64,000 nucleotides of DNA from Hyphomicrobiales bacterium (GCA_930633525.1 CAKNFP010000002.1:1240001-1304000); one strand, 5' to 3'. Positions 35,261 through 44,935 are shown, counted from the stretch's first letter. The notes: generated by a model from the sequence alone, not told the origin. Translations and numbers: made by a program.

Positions 35261-36265
35261 ATGAGCGCCTATCCAGCCTATGTCGCCAAACGCCTCGTCC
35301 AGTTCGCCCTGGTGGTTTTCATCGGCGTCAATCTGGCCTTCGTGATCACGCATGCCTCGCCGATCGATCCAGTCGAGCAGTCGATCTCGGCGGTGACCTC
35401 CTTCGGCAGCACGGCCCCGGAGGCGATCGCGGCGATGCGCACCTCACTGCAGGAGCTCTACGGGCTCAAGGGAACCCTCGGCGAGCAGTACCTCACCTTC
35501 TGGAACCGGGTGCTGCGCGGCGATTTCGGGCCGTCGCTCTCCGCCTTCCCGACACCCGTCTCGGCGCTGATCGGCCGGGCTCTGCCCTGGACCGCCGGGC
35601 TGCTGATCGTCTCGACGATGATCACCTGGGTGCTGGGCAACCTGCTCGGCGGGCTCGCCGGCTACTACCAGCGCAATCGCATGCTGAAGCTGATGGGCGT
35701 GGTCGCGATGGGCGTCCACCCGATCCCCTACTACATCGTCGCCCTGCTGCTGCTGATCGTCTTCGGCTTCCTCTGGCCGGTGCTGCCGATCACCGGCGGC
35801 TCGGCGATGAACCTGCAGCAGGGCTGGAACTGGCCCTTCGTCTCGAGCGTCCTGCTGCATTCGATTCTGCCGGCACTGTCGCTCATCCTGATCGGGCTCG
35901 GCAGCTGGTTCCTCGGCATGCGCTCGCTGGTCTCGAACGTCGTGACCGAGGACTACGTCGTCTATGCCGAGATCGCCGGGCTCGACAGCCGCCGGGTGCT
36001 CGGCTCCTACGTCATGCGCAACGCGCTGGCGCCGCAGGTCACCGGGCTCGCCATGTCGCTCGGCGGCATCTTCAACGGCGCGGTGATCACCGAGAAGGTG
36101 TTCGGCTATCCCGGCGTCGGCACGCTCCTGGTCGATGCGGTCTATGCCGGCGATTACGGCCTCGTGCTCGGCGTCACCACCGTCTCGATCATCGCGGTCT
36201 CGGTCGGCGTCCTCGTCATCGACCTGCTCTATCCGCTGATCGACCCGCGCGTGGAGCTGCGCTGA
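35261..36265 (+). CDS. ABC transporter permease, OppB-like
   Basis: A 334-residue inner-membrane permease starting about 100 bases after the binding-protein gene. Seen: N-terminal anchor (RLVQFALVVFIGVNLAFVITHAS), SLQELYGLKGTLGEQYLTFWNRVLRGDFGPSL before the core helices, and the EAA loop near TEDYVVYAEIAGLDSRRVLGSYVMRNALAPQVTG. The ending DLLYPLIDPRVELR is typical. Its TGA overlaps the ATG of the next permease (TGATG). Confidence 0.93.
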   Translation: MSAYPAYVAKRLVQFALVVFIGVNLAFVITHASPIDPVEQSISAVTSFGSTAPEAIAAMRTSLQELYGLKGTLGEQYLTFWNRVLRGDFGPSLSAFPTPVSALIGRALPWTAGLLIVSTMITWVLGNLLGGLAGYYQRNRMLKLMGVVAMGVHPIPYYIVALLLLIVFGFLWPVLPITGGSAMNLQQGWNWPFVSSVLLHSILPALSLILIGLGSWFLGMRSLVSNVVTEDYVVYAEIAGLDSRRVLGSYVMRNALAPQVTGLAMSLGGIFNGAVITEKVFGYPGVGTLLVDAVYAGDYGLVLGVTTVSIIAVSVGVLVIDLLYPLIDPRVELR

Positions 36266-37128
36266 TGCTGGCGATCCTGCGCGACCTCATTCGCTACAAT
36301 CTCGAGTTCAGGATCGGGCTCGTCCTCGTCTCGATCGTGGTCGTGATGGCGGGGTTGTCCTTCGTCTCGCCCTATCCGCCGGGTGACGTTTATGTCGTGC
36401 CGCCGGACGTGCCGCCCTCCGCCGCCTACTGGCTGGGAACGACCTCGCGCGGGCAGGACGTCTTCTGGCAGCTCACCTTCGCCATCCGCAACACGCTGAG
36501 CTTCGGCATCATGGTGGCGGTGCTGTCGCGGATTATCGCGCTCGTGGTCGGCCTGCTCGCCGGCTATAGCGGCGGCTGGATCGACCGGGTGCTGATGTCG
36601 ATCAACGACACCTTCATCATCATCCCGCTCTTCCCGATCCTGATCCTGTTCTACTTCGTGCTGCGCGACTCGATGTCGACGCCGCTGCTCGCGACGATCA
36701 TGGCCTTCCTCGGCTGGGCCTATGACGCCCGCCTGATCCGTTCGGTCGCGCTGTCGCTGAAGACCCGTGAATTCACCCAGACCAGCATCTTCTCGGGCAT
36801 GAAGACGCGCGAGATTCTGGCCCGCGAGCACCTGCCCTATGTGTTGCCGATCGTGTTCTCGACCACGATGAACAACATGAACTGGTCGATCGGCATCGAG
36901 GTCACCCTCGCCGTCCTCGGCTTCACCGACATCAACGCGCCGACGATCGGCGGGATGATCTACTGGGCGAACCAGCATACGGCGCTGGTCGCCGGCATCT
37001 GGTGGTGGATCGCCTTCCCGATCGCGCTGGTGGTGATGACCTTCATCGGGCTCTTCCTGCTCGCCGTGTCGATGAACGAGTACATCGACCCGCGCAGCCG
37101 GCTGGCGCGGATGGGAGGCGGCGGATGA
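36265..37128 (+). CDS. ABC transporter permease, OppC-like
   Basis: A 287-residue second permease. The OppC-type motif WLGTTSRGQDVFWQLTFAIRNTLSFG is present, as is the ATPase-docking loop TREFTQTSIFSGMKTREILAREHLPYVLP. Translation is coupled at both ends (TGATG with the previous gene and ATGA with the next). Confidence 0.93.
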   Translation: MLAILRDLIRYNLEFRIGLVLVSIVVVMAGLSFVSPYPPGDVYVVPPDVPPSAAYWLGTTSRGQDVFWQLTFAIRNTLSFGIMVAVLSRIIALVVGLLAGYSGGWIDRVLMSINDTFIIIPLFPILILFYFVLRDSMSTPLLATIMAFLGWAYDARLIRSVALSLKTREFTQTSIFSGMKTREILAREHLPYVLPIVFSTTMNNMNWSIGIEVTLAVLGFTDINAPTIGGMIYWANQHTALVAGIWWWIAFPIALVVMTFIGLFLLAVSMNEYIDPRSRLARMGGGG

Positions 37129-38135
37129 GCGAGGCGGCCGAGCAGGTACCAGTGCTGCAGGTGCGCGATCTGCAAGCCCATTTCCGCACCCGCTACTTCG
37201 GAGTGCATCGCGAGGTCAGGGCGGTGGACGGCGTCGATTTCGATGTCCGTCGCAACGAGATCTACGGACTCGCAGGCGAATCCAGCTCCGGCAAGACGAC
37301 GCTGGTCAAAACCATCGCAGGGCTGCTGAAGCCGCCGTTGGAGATGGTCGGCGGCTCGGCCCGTTTCTCCTTCCTGCCGGACTGGGACGCGATCGGGCGC
37401 GCACCGCCCGACGTGGTCCGCCGCATCCGCTGGCGGCACCTGTCCTACATCATGCAGGGCTCGATGAATGTGCTGAACCCGCTTCGGCGGATCAGGCACA
37501 GCTTCCGTGATTTCGCCTGGCGCCATCTCGGCGGCAGCAAGAGCGAGTTCGACGCCAGGGCGGCCGCGCATCTGGAACGCGTCAAGCTCGACCCTTCCGT
37601 GCTGGCGGCCTATCCGCACGAGCTCTCCGGCGGCATGCGCCAGCGCGTCACCATCGCGCTGGCGACGATTTGCAAGCCGGAATTCGTCATCGCCGACGAG
37701 CCGACGACCGCGCTCGACGTGATCGTGCAGAAGGACGTGCTGGGCATGATCCGCTCGATCCAGCAGGAGATGGGATCGAGCGTCCTGTTCATCACGCACG
37801 ACATGGGCGTCCACGCAGCGCTGACTGACCGGCTCGGCATCATGTATGCGGGCCGCCTGGTCGAGGACGGTGCGACGCCGGAGATCTTCGAGCGGCCGCT
37901 GCATCCCTATACGCGGCATCTGATCGCGAGCCTGCCGCGCATCGGCGACGTCAAGCAGCGCGAGGGGCTTGAGGGGACCCCGCCCAATCTCGCGGCCCCG
38001 CCACCGGGCTGCCGTTTCCACCCGCGCTGCCCGCTCGCCATGCCGGTCTGCGCTGTAGCCGTGCCGGCGATGATCGAGACGCTAATCGGCCATCGCGTCG
38101 CCTGCCATGCGGTCAATCCGGGAGCCGCGGCATGA
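37125..38135 (+). CDS. ABC transporter ATP-binding protein, OppD-like
   Basis: A 336-residue nucleotide-binding subunit: Walker [10 protein letters not shown], signature [15 protein letters not shown], Walker [12 protein letters not shown], switch FITHDMGVH. The oligopeptide/dipeptide-transporter C-terminal domain is present, with [12 protein letters not shown] and the cysteine-containing [15 protein letters not shown] that binds an iron-sulfur cluster in some relatives. Four-base overlaps join it to both neighbours. Confidence 0.94.
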   Translation: MSEAAEQVPVLQVRDLQAHFRTRYFGVHREVRAVDGVDFDVRRNEIYGLAGESSSGKTTLVKTIAGLLKPPLEMVGGSARFSFLPDWDAIGRAPPDVVRRIRWRHLSYIMQGSMNVLNPLRRIRHSFRDFAWRHLGGSKSEFDARAAAHLERVKLDPSVLAAYPHELSGGMRQRVTIALATICKPEFVIADEPTTALDVIVQKDVLGMIRSIQQEMGSSVLFITHDMGVHAALTDRLGIMYAGRLVEDGATPEIFERPLHPYTRHLIASLPRIGDVKQREGLEGTPPNLAAPPPGCRFHPRCPLAMPVCAVAVPAMIETLIGHRVACHAVNPGAAA

Positions 38136-38977
38136 GCGCGCTCCTCGAACTCGACAAGGTCAGCAAGAGCTTCTCACGGGGCGGGCTGTTCTCGACGCGG
38201 CGCGTCGATGCGGTGAAGGAGGTCAGCTTCGCGCTCCAGGACGAGACGCCGGAGATCTTCACGGTGATCGGCGAGTCCGGTTCGGGCAAGTCGACCCTGG
38301 CGCGCATGATCCTCGGCATCCATGCGCCGAGCTCCGGCCGGATCGCGTTGGCTGGGCGGGATGTCGCTGCCTATGAGCGGCGCGCCTTCATGGCCAGGGT
38401 GCAGCCGATCTTCCAGAACCCGTTCGAAGCGTTCAACCCGCTGAAGCTGCTCGACCGCTACTTGTTCATGACGGCGGAGCGCTTCGGCAAGGCAGCAGAC
38501 CGCGGAGCCGCCGAGCGCCAGGCCGACGAGGCGCTGAAGCAGGTCGGATTGTCGCTGCCGGAGATCGCCGGGCGGTTTCCTCACGAGCTCTCCGGCGGGC
38601 AGCTCCAGCGTGTCGCGATCGCTCGCGCGCTCGTCGCCAGACCCCGGCTGATCGTCGCCGACGAGCCGGTCTCGATGGTCGACGCCTCCCTGCGCATGTC
38701 GATCGTCAACCTGTTCGGGCGGCTGCGCGACGAGCTTGGCCTGTCGATCATCTACATCACCCACGACCTCGCCACCGCCTACTACATCAGCGACCGGCTG
38801 ATCATCATGCAGAAGGGCGTCGTGGTCGAAGAGGGGCCGGCGCGCGCCGTGCTCTCCAATCCGACGCATCCCTATTCCCGCCAGCTCCGCGACGCCGTGC
38901 TCACGCCCGACAGCGCAGGCGCCTTCCGCGGCGGGCATGCGCCGAAAGCCGTTTCAGCCTCCGGAGCCACGCGATGA
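38132..38977 (+). CDS. ABC transporter ATP-binding protein, OppF-like
   Basis: A 281-residue second ATPase with Walker [10 protein letters not shown], signature [15 protein letters not shown], Walker [13 protein letters not shown] (a DEPVS variant of the usual DEPTS) and switch YITHDLATA. It lacks the cysteine-rich C-terminal extension of its partner. It overlaps the previous gene and the arabinofuranosidase gene by four bases each, giving five genes in a row without spacing. Confidence 0.94.
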   Translation: MSALLELDKVSKSFSRGGLFSTRRVDAVKEVSFALQDETPEIFTVIGESGSGKSTLARMILGIHAPSSGRIALAGRDVAAYERRAFMARVQPIFQNPFEAFNPLKLLDRYLFMTAERFGKAADRGAAERQADEALKQVGLSLPEIAGRFPHELSGGQLQRVAIARALVARPRLIVADEPVSMVDASLRMSIVNLFGRLRDELGLSIIYITHDLATAYYISDRLIIMQKGVVVEEGPARAVLSNPTHPYSRQLRDAVLTPDSAGAFRGGHAPKAVSASGATR

Positions 38978-40509
38978 GACAAGCCAGCATCACCTTCGAC
39001 CGCGCCTTCGCCATCGGCGACACCGATCCCCGGCTCTTCGGCGCCTTCGTCGAGCATCTCGGCCGCTGCGTCTATGGCGGCATCTACGAGCCGGGCCACC
39101 CCACTGCCGACAGGCGCGGCTTCCGCAAGGACGTGCTCGATCTCGTCAAGGAGCTCGGTCCGACGATCATGCGCTATCCCGGAGGCAATTTCGTCTCGGG
39201 CTACAACTGGGAGGATGGCGTCGGCCCGGTCAAGGATCGCCCCGCCAGGCTCGACCTTGCCTGGTTCACCACCGAGCCGAATACTTTCGGCACCAACGAA
39301 TTCGTCGACTGGTGCCGGGCGGCGAACATCGAGCCCATGTTCGCCGTCAACCTCGGCACGCGCGACGGCGACGCAGCCCGCAATCTCGTCGAGTACTGCA
39401 ACCATCCCGGCGGCACCGCCTGGTCGGATCTTCGCATCAGGCACGGCTGGGAGAAACCGCACGACATCAAGTTCTGGTGCCTCGGCAACGAGGTGGACGG
39501 GCCTTGGCAGATGGAACACAAGACAGCGACCGAATATGGTCGCGTCGCGCATGAAGCGGCCAAGATGATGCGCTGGATCGATCCGTCGATCGAGCTCGCG
39601 GCCTGCGGTTCCTCCGGCCGCAACATGCCGACCTATGGCCGCTGGGAAGACGAGGTGCTGGAGCACACCTTCGACCAGGTCGAGTTCATCTCGCTGCACA
39701 CCTACTTCAACAATTACGCCGCCGACACCAGGGCCTTCCTGGCCAGCCCGGACCTGATGGACCAATTCATCGAGGAGGTGGTCGCGATCTCCGACGCCGT
39801 CGCGGCACGCCGGCGCTCCGACAAGCGGATCATGCTGAGCTTCGACGAATGGAACGTCTGGTACCGGACGCGGCGGGTCAGGGCGGACCGCGTCAAGGAA
39901 GGCTGGCCGGTCGCGCCGCCGATCCTGGAGGAGATCTACTCGATGGAGGATGCGCTCGTCTTCGGCGGCGCCTGCATCTCGCTCCTCAACCATGCTGACC
40001 GCGTTAAGGCCGCCTGTCTCGCGCAATTGGTCAACGTCATCGCGCCGATCATGACCGAGACCGGCGGGCCGGCCTGGCGGCAGACGATCTTCTGGCCCTT
40101 CGCCCAGATGAGCCGGCTCGGCCGCGGCAGCGTGCTGAGGGCGCTGGTCAAGTCCGAGAGCTACCGGGCCGACTATTACGATCCGCGCGGCAAACAGGAC
40201 CTCTACTATCCGATCGATGCGCCCTATCTGAAGGCCTCGGTGGTCGCCGACGACAAGGGCGTCTCGCTCTTCCTGCTCAACCGCGACTTGGAACAGCCGG
40301 TCACCGTGGCGCTCGATGCACGCTGCTTCGGCCAGCTCAAGGTCGCGGAGGCGACGGAGCTGCGCCATGCCGATCTCAAGGCCGTCAACAGCAAGCAGGA
40401 ACCGCTCAAGGTCGAACCGGTGACGCTGAAGGGTGTATCCACGAAATCGGACAGGATTGCTCTGGAATTGCAGCCGGCTTCGTGGAATGTAATCCGGCTC
40501 GAAAGCTGA
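38974..40509 (+). CDS. abfA: Alpha-L-arabinofuranosidase, GH51
   Basis: A 511-residue cytoplasmic glycosidase of normal GH51 length, without signal peptide. The N-terminal DPRLFGAFVEHLGRCVYGGIYEPGHP, the sugar-binding IMRYPGGNFVSGYNWEDGVGP, the catalytic acid/base Glu in WCLGNEVDGPWQ and the nucleophile Glu in MLSFDEWNVWY are all present. The C-terminal beta-domain follows. It removes terminal arabinofuranose from arabino-oligosaccharides. Coupling to an importer indicates that intact oligosaccharides or arabinosides are taken up and then trimmed inside the cell. Confidence 0.95.
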   Translation: MRQASITFDRAFAIGDTDPRLFGAFVEHLGRCVYGGIYEPGHPTADRRGFRKDVLDLVKELGPTIMRYPGGNFVSGYNWEDGVGPVKDRPARLDLAWFTTEPNTFGTNEFVDWCRAANIEPMFAVNLGTRDGDAARNLVEYCNHPGGTAWSDLRIRHGWEKPHDIKFWCLGNEVDGPWQMEHKTATEYGRVAHEAAKMMRWIDPSIELAACGSSGRNMPTYGRWEDEVLEHTFDQVEFISLHTYFNNYAADTRAFLASPDLMDQFIEEVVAISDAVAARRRSDKRIMLSFDEWNVWYRTRRVRADRVKEGWPVAPPILEEIYSMEDALVFGGACISLLNHADRVKAACLAQLVNVIAPIMTETGGPAWRQTIFWPFAQMSRLGRGSVLRALVKSESYRADYYDPRGKQDLYYPIDAPYLKASVVADDKGVSLFLLNRDLEQPVTVALDARCFGQLKVAEATELRHADLKAVNSKQEPLKVEPVTLKGVSTKSDRIALELQPASWNVIRLES

Positions 40510-40528
40510 TAGAACGGCAGCCGCAACG

Positions 40529-41563
40529 ATGGACCAGAGCCTGACAGCTTCAACTCGTGGGCGCCGCCGCAACGGCGACGGCGCTGCGTCACGGGCGGAA
40601 GGTCAACAGGGCCAGGGTTTCCTCGTCGTCGATGCCGGGCGGCAATATCAGGTGCTGCGCGGACTGGCTTCCCCGGTCAGGCTTCGCATCCTGAAGCTGC
40701 TCAACCGGCACGGCCCGAAGAATATCAACCAGATCGCCGAGGCGCTGGACCTGCCGCAGTCGACGATCGCGACCAATATTCAGGTTCTGGAAGAGGCCGA
40801 GCTGATCTCGACATCGCTCGGCAAGGCCGCCAAGGGCCAGCAGAAGATCTGTGCCGCGCGCTATTCCGAGATCGTCGTCAATCTCGACCCGGAGGATCCG
40901 AGCCGCGAGAACAACATCGTCGAGGTCGAGATGCCGCTCGGGCTCTATACGAGCTCGAATGTCTCGGCGCCTTGCGGCCTCTGCTCGACCCAGCGGATTC
41001 TCGGCGTGCTCGACGTGCCCGAGCTCTTCCTCGATCCGCGCCGGGTCCAGGCGGCGCTGATCTGGTTCGGCCGCGGCTATGTCGAGTACAAGTTTCCGAA
41101 CAACGCGAAGGTGCTGAACCGGACGATCGCTGCGCTCGAACTCGAGATGGAGATGTCGTCGGAGGTGCCGGGAACCAATGCCGACTGGCCGTCCGACATC
41201 AGCCTCTGGGTAAACGGGCATAAAGTCGGCACCTGGACCTGCCCGGGCGACTATGGCGATCGGCGCGGGACCTACACGCCGCCCTGGTGGAAGCTCGAAG
41301 GGTCCCAGTATGGCATCCTGACGACATGGCGCATTACCTCCGAGGGCACATTCCTCGGTGAGCGCCGACTGGGCGACGTCGTGCTGGGCGATCTGGACCT
41401 GGATCGCCACCATTCGATCCGTTTGCGCATCGGTATCGATGAACGGGAAGGGCGGCCGGGAGGCGTCAATATTTTCGGGCGCGGCTTTGGGAACTACAAT
41501 CAGGACATCAAGATGCGGCTGCATCTGAAGGGCGTGAAGGCCTTGCCGCACGTTACGAGCTAA
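40529..41563 (+). CDS. ArsR-like winged-helix regulator with large C-terminal domain
   Basis: A 344-residue regulator. After a polar N-terminus, an ArsR-type winged helix spans about residues 40-115: YQVLRGLASPVRLRILKLLNRHGPKNINQIAEALDLPQSTIATNIQVLEEAELI. The remaining 220 residues are beta-rich and Trp-rich (PSDISLWVNGHKVGTWTCPGDYGDRRG), looking like a carbohydrate-binding or jelly-roll sensor. It lies 19 bases after the arabinofuranosidase gene and likely senses the sugar for this operon. The two dyads before 33259 are candidate targets. The start has no strong ribosome site. Confidence 0.85.
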   Translation: MDQSLTASTRGRRRNGDGAASRAEGQQGQGFLVVDAGRQYQVLRGLASPVRLRILKLLNRHGPKNINQIAEALDLPQSTIATNIQVLEEAELISTSLGKAAKGQQKICAARYSEIVVNLDPEDPSRENNIVEVEMPLGLYTSSNVSAPCGLCSTQRILGVLDVPELFLDPRRVQAALIWFGRGYVEYKFPNNAKVLNRTIAALELEMEMSSEVPGTNADWPSDISLWVNGHKVGTWTCPGDYGDRRGTYTPPWWKLEGSQYGILTTWRITSEGTFLGERRLGDVVLGDLDLDRHHSIRLRIGIDEREGRPGGVNIFGRGFGNYNQDIKMRLHLKGVKALPHVTS

Positions 41564-41731
41564 GCTTCGACGCATCGCCGATACGTCTGGTTTTAGGGAA
41601 TTAGCCAAAGTCCGCTGTTGGCGCATCGACGGTTTTCAGGTGATCGCCAGCAACCTGCTTTTAGGAAGCTGCGAAATGAACCTCCAAGGCCGAAATGGTG
41701 AAGGGTTTCGGGTGCCGGCAGGCGTATGAAA

Positions 41732-42549
41732 GGTTGTGTCGCAAATTCTGAGATCGTTTAAAGACTGCATTGTCTTAACGGCTTTCAGGCGGCGATTGCC
41801 TCGAATTGCGTCTTCAGGGTTGGCCTCGGGTTGAAGGCAAAACGTCCCTGATGCTTGCGCATCATATGAACCATCTCGAGGCCGGCCAATGTAGCCTCAG
41901 CTGATGAGAACGCCTTGAACCCCATCATCGGTCTGACCCGGCGCTTGATGCGCCGGTGATCCTGCTCGATCCGGTTGTTGAGATATTGGCTGCCGCGTAT
42001 TCGGATCGGCTTCAGGGCTCTGGCCGTTCGATCCCGTAACCGGCTTTCGCTGTCACAGGCGATGATAGCTTCCTGATTGGTTTGGCTGCCGTCGATAACA
42101 ATGCAGTCGGGCCGACCATGCCGGTGCAGTGCTTTGCGCAGAAAGCGCTTGGCCGCCAGCAGATCGCGTTGCTCGCGCAGCAGGAACTCCACCGTATCGC
42201 CGACACTGTCGATGGCGCGATAGAGGTACATCCACTGACCGCGGACCTTGATGTAGGTTTCGTCCATATGCCATTTGCCGGATACAGCGCGCTTGCGGCG
42301 GTTGAAGCGTTCCAGCAGCATTGGCGAGAAGCGCCTGACCCAGCGATTAATGGTCGCGTGATCCACACAGACGCCGCGCTCAGCCATCATCTCCTCCAGA
42401 TCGCGCAGGCTCAAATTGTAAGCCAGATACCAGCGCACGCATAGCAGGATGACAGACTGATCGAAGTGGCGACCTTTGAACATCATGCTGATCCCGATTG
42501 GATCGCCTCCATGCCACTTTCCCATTGATGAAAAGTTTGCGACACAACC
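41732..42549 (-). mobile_element. IS6-family insertion sequence, copy 1 (inverted)
   Basis: An 818-bp element bounded by inverted repeats beginning GGTTGTGTCGCAAA. It encodes one transposase. A second copy of identical length and protein lies at 55890-56707 in the opposite orientation. The 16 bases immediately left of this copy are the exact reverse complement of the 16 bases immediately right of the other copy. Confidence 0.92.
41785..42486 (-). CDS. IS6-family transposase
   Basis: A 233-residue DDE transposase, the usual IS6/IS26 size. It opens MMFKGRHFDQSVILLCVRWYLAYNLSLRDLEEMMAERGVCVDH with the helix-turn-helix. Catalytic residues: Asp in WHMDETYIKV, Asp in CIVIDGSQTN, Glu in RIEQDHRRIKRR. 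I chose the Met aligned with the start of IS26-type transposases; the frame is open further upstream. It appears intact, so it should be able to form cointegrates and mobilise the bracketed DNA. Confidence 0.92.
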   Translation of the reverse strand: MMFKGRHFDQSVILLCVRWYLAYNLSLRDLEEMMAERGVCVDHATINRWVRRFSPMLLERFNRRKRAVSGKWHMDETYIKVRGQWMYLYRAIDSVGDTVEFLLREQRDLLAAKRFLRKALHRHGRPDCIVIDGSQTNQEAIIACDSESRLRDRTARALKPIRIRGSQYLNNRIEQDHRRIKRRVRPMMGFKAFSSAEATLAGLEMVHMMRKHQGRFAFNPRPTLKTQFEAIAA

Positions 42550-42742
42550 GTATTTCCCGCGACCTCTACGAGCGACTGCGAAACCGCGAAGAATGATGTT
42601 GCGGCCGCATAATTCGTGCCCTTCTTGATTGTCCCCGCCGCCATCCGCCCGTTTCGCAGATGGCAGATCGGGGTCTTCGTGGCAGCCCAGCATCGTGACA
42701 GGGAAGCGGTATCGCGTGGCGCAAGAATGTTGCGCACCGCGC

Positions 42743-43012
42743 TTGGCCCGCGTCGGCGGCGCGACCGAGGTCGAAGTCAAGGAGAAGAAGGACCGCGTCG
42801 ACGATGCGCTGAACGCCACCCGCGCCGCGGTGGAAGAGGGCATCCTGCCGGGCGGCGGCGGCGCTCTGCTGCGCGCGGTCAAGGCACTCCAAGGGCTCGT
42901 GCCCGGCAATGATGATCAGCGCACCGGCGTCGAGATCGTCGGCAAGGCGATCACCGCGCCCGCCGGGCAGATCGTCGATAATGCCGGCGATGACGGCGCG
43001 GTCGTGATCGAG
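42743..43012 (+). pseudogene. groEL fragment
   Basis: About 90 residues from the apical/equatorial C-terminal part of the GroEL chaperonin: [37 protein letters not shown] and then [34 protein letters not shown]. Both ends are lost; the sequence before it is unrelated and it ends at a junction with an oppositely oriented gene fragment. The reading GGGGALLRA differs from the usual GGGVALLRA. It cannot make a chaperonin. Confidence 0.88.
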
Positions 43013-43013
43013 A

Positions 43014-43083
43014 CTATGGCCGGCCAGCGCATTACGAGCTTGGACCCGATCATGCCGGTCCCGCCTACCACAACGATCTTCAT
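43014..43083 (-). pseudogene. N-terminal stub of an NAD(P)-binding (NmrA/SDR-like) protein
   Basis: A strong ribosome site (AAGGAGAGGGCGG) and start ATG lead into [20 protein letters not shown], the dinucleotide-binding loop of the family that also includes the complete gene at 52453. The frame then runs into the groEL fragment on the opposite strand, so only about 22 codons remain. The stub marks a recombination junction near 43.01 kb. Confidence 0.65.
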
Positions 43084-43125
43084 CCGCCCTCTCCTTGATA
43101 TCCTCGCTCCGCGCCCGGAAGCATG

Positions 43126-43779
43126 TCACTCGTCGAACGGCGCGCGCTCGACAAAATCGACCGATGACGGCGCGCGGTAGCCCGCGACGAGCCGCTCGCC
43201 AAAATCGCGCACGAAATTGTCGTAGCTGGTCTCAGGACGGGTTCGGGCGATGTGGCAGAAGCACTGTGTCATCAGCCGCTTCATCCCGAGCCTCGGATAG
43301 GCCCGGAGAATCTGCTGGACCTCGTTCGGCGGGAGCGCGTCATATTGTAGCCCGACGACATCGAGGCAGATGCCCGCCGTGCAGAGCGCAACCTCAGCTT
43401 CCTTGTAGAGGCCGATCGACGGCGTCGAGTTGAGGGCAACGCTGTCCCAGATCAACTGGGCGCGGCGCTCATCGAGACCGCTCTGATGGGCGAAGCCTCG
43501 CGCGAGATCGGCGCCTTCGACTTCGAACCGGCGCGGCCCGTTGAAGCGCTCATTCAGCGTGACATCGTGCAGGAGCGTCCCGACCGCGACGACTTCCTCG
43601 TCGTGATGAATATTTCGAAGCTGCCCCAGCCGAGCCGCGAAAAGCCAGGAACGGACAACGTGGTTGTACAGGTAGGGCTTGCAGGCCCGGCGGGCATAAG
43701 CGAGAGCGCTGGCCACAAGTTCGGTGTCCGGCACGGAAACGCCAGCCAGAATTTGACGGCCTTTTTCTATCTCTGACAT
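43126..43779 (-). CDS. HD-domain protein
   Basis: A 217-residue cytoplasmic protein with an HD metal-dependent phosphohydrolase pattern: [13 protein letters not shown] (first His), [13 protein letters not shown] (the HD pair) and a later [12 protein letters not shown] region. The layout resembles cyanamide-hydratase-like HD proteins, but the substrate cannot be read from sequence. I chose the ATG at 43779; a TTG three codons earlier is possible. It lies within the IS6-bracketed segment, downstream of nothing on its strand except the terminator near 43.9 kb. Confidence 0.82.
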   Translation of the reverse strand: MSEIEKGRQILAGVSVPDTELVASALAYARRACKPYLYNHVVRSWLFAARLGQLRNIHHDEEVVAVGTLLHDVTLNERFNGPRRFEVEGADLARGFAHQSGLDERRAQLIWDSVALNSTPSIGLYKEAEVALCTAGICLDVVGLQYDALPPNEVQQILRAYPRLGMKRLMTQCFCHIARTRPETSYDNFVRDFGERLVAGYRAPSSVDFVERAPFDE

Positions 43780-43907
43780 GTCTTTCAAGGGCCTCGAGTG
43801 ACAGATTTCAGGAGTTGTCAGCGAACGGTCGGCGCGAAGGCCGCAGCTTCCCTATGCGATGACTGACCAACCAGCGCCCGAGCCATCCAAGCTGATCGGT
43901 GGACTGC

Positions 43908-43943
43908 AAAACGTGACGAGGCGGCCTCATTCGCCGCCTCGTC
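43908..43943 (-). terminator. Intrinsic terminator after the alpha/beta hydrolase gene
   Basis: GACGAGGCGGC (43915-43925) and GCCGCCTCGTC (43933-43943) form a perfect 11-bp stem with a 7-base loop. On the minus strand it is followed by ACGTTTTGC. It lies 9 bases beyond the stop of the leftward alpha/beta hydrolase gene, which it should terminate. Confidence 0.8.
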
Positions 43944-43951
43944 CGCGAGCT

Positions 43952-44935
43952 TCACCCTCGGACGAAGGCAAGGATGTCCCTGTTGATCGTATCCGCATGG
44001 GTGGTCGCCATGCCGTGCGGGAACTTGTTATAGATCGTCAAGGTCGCCCTTTTTAGGAGCTTGGCCGAAAGCGGAGCGCTGTCGCCGATCGGGACGATCT
44101 GATCGTCATCGCCATGCATGACGAGAGCCGGAGCCTCGATGACCTTGAGATCCTCGGTGAAATCGGTCTCGGAGAAAGCCTTTATGCCCTCGTAGTGAGC
44201 ATTGGCGGCTCCCGTCATGCCCTGGCGCCACCAGTTCTGGACGACGCTGGTATCCGGCGCGACCCCGGCGCGATTGAATCCATAGAATGGCCCCCCCGCG
44301 AGATCGGTGTAGAACTTGCTGCGATTGGCAGCGAGACTCTTCCGAAGACCGTCGAAGACTTCGATCGGCAGGCCGCCGGGGTTCCGCTCGGTCTTGACCA
44401 TGATCGGCGGGACTGCACCGATGAGAACGAGCTTCGCAGTACGGCTCCTGCCATGACGCGCGACATAGCGCGTCGCCTCGCCGCCACCGGTGGAGTGTCC
44501 GATATGCACGGCATTGCGCAGGTCGAGATGTTCGACGACCGCCGCGGCGTCGGCCGCGTAGTGGTCCATGTCATGCCCTTCGCTGACCTGACTCGAACGG
44601 CCATGCCCACGCCGGTCGTGAGCGACGACTCGGAAGCCCTGCGCCAGAAAGAACAGCATCTGGGCGTCCCAGTCGTCCGAGCTGAGCGGCCAGCCATGGT
44701 GAAAGACCAGCGGCTGGGCAGATTTCGGGCCCCAATCCTTGTAGAAAATCTCAACGCCATCCCGCGTCGTGACATAGTTCATGCGTCGGCTCCTTTTGGT
44801 ATTGCGAGGGGAAACGGTGGCGGGCTGCGCGAAGGACTGGAGCGGAAGCGTGCCAACCGCCGCCATGCCGGCGCCGCCGCAAAGGAGGTCCCGCCGACTG
44901 AGGTCGGTGGAACTGGATCGTGCTTTGTTGGGCAT
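43952..44935 (-). CDS. Alpha/beta hydrolase, non-heme chloroperoxidase type, Tat signal
   Basis: A 327-residue protein. The N-terminus carries a twin-arginine-type signal (DLSRRDLLCGGAGMAAVGTL to SFAQP). The rest is a chloroperoxidase/esterase-like alpha/beta hydrolase: FHHGWPLSSDDWDAQ (oxyanion region), RVVAHDRRGHGRS, nucleophile Ser in IGHSTGGGEATRYVARHG, acid Asp in MHGDDDQIVP and His in FPHGMATTH. It would hydrolyse esters, or oxidise halides with peracids in vitro, in the periplasm. A second possible cytoplasmic start (MNYVTTRDG) lies after the signal. A terminator follows. Confidence 0.9.
   Translation of the reverse strand: MPNKARSSSTDLSRRDLLCGGAGMAAVGTLPLQSFAQPATVSPRNTKRSRRMNYVTTRDGVEIFYKDWGPKSAQPLVFHHGWPLSSDDWDAQMLFFLAQGFRVVAHDRRGHGRSSQVSEGHDMDHYAADAAAVVEHLDLRNAVHIGHSTGGGEATRYVARHGRSRTAKLVLIGAVPPIMVKTERNPGGLPIEVFDGLRKSLAANRSKFYTDLAGGPFYGFNRAGVAPDTSVVQNWWRQGMTGAANAHYEGIKAFSETDFTEDLKVIEAPALVMHGDDDQIVPIGDSAPLSAKLLKRATLTIYNKFPHGMATTHADTINRDILAFVRG

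Noticed and set aside
33268..35262. A 664-codon minus-strand open frame opposite the arabinoside-binding protein
   Set aside because: Fully antisense to a well-supported gene with a strong ribosome site; no recognisable domain.
38872..40572. A 566-codon minus-strand frame opposite the GH51 gene
   Set aside because: GC-rich shadow of a gene with all catalytic motifs in place.
42566..43129. A 187-codon minus-strand frame covering the groEL fragment
   Set aside because: The opposite strand reads as GroEL; only the short NAD(P)-binding stub in another frame is meaningful here.
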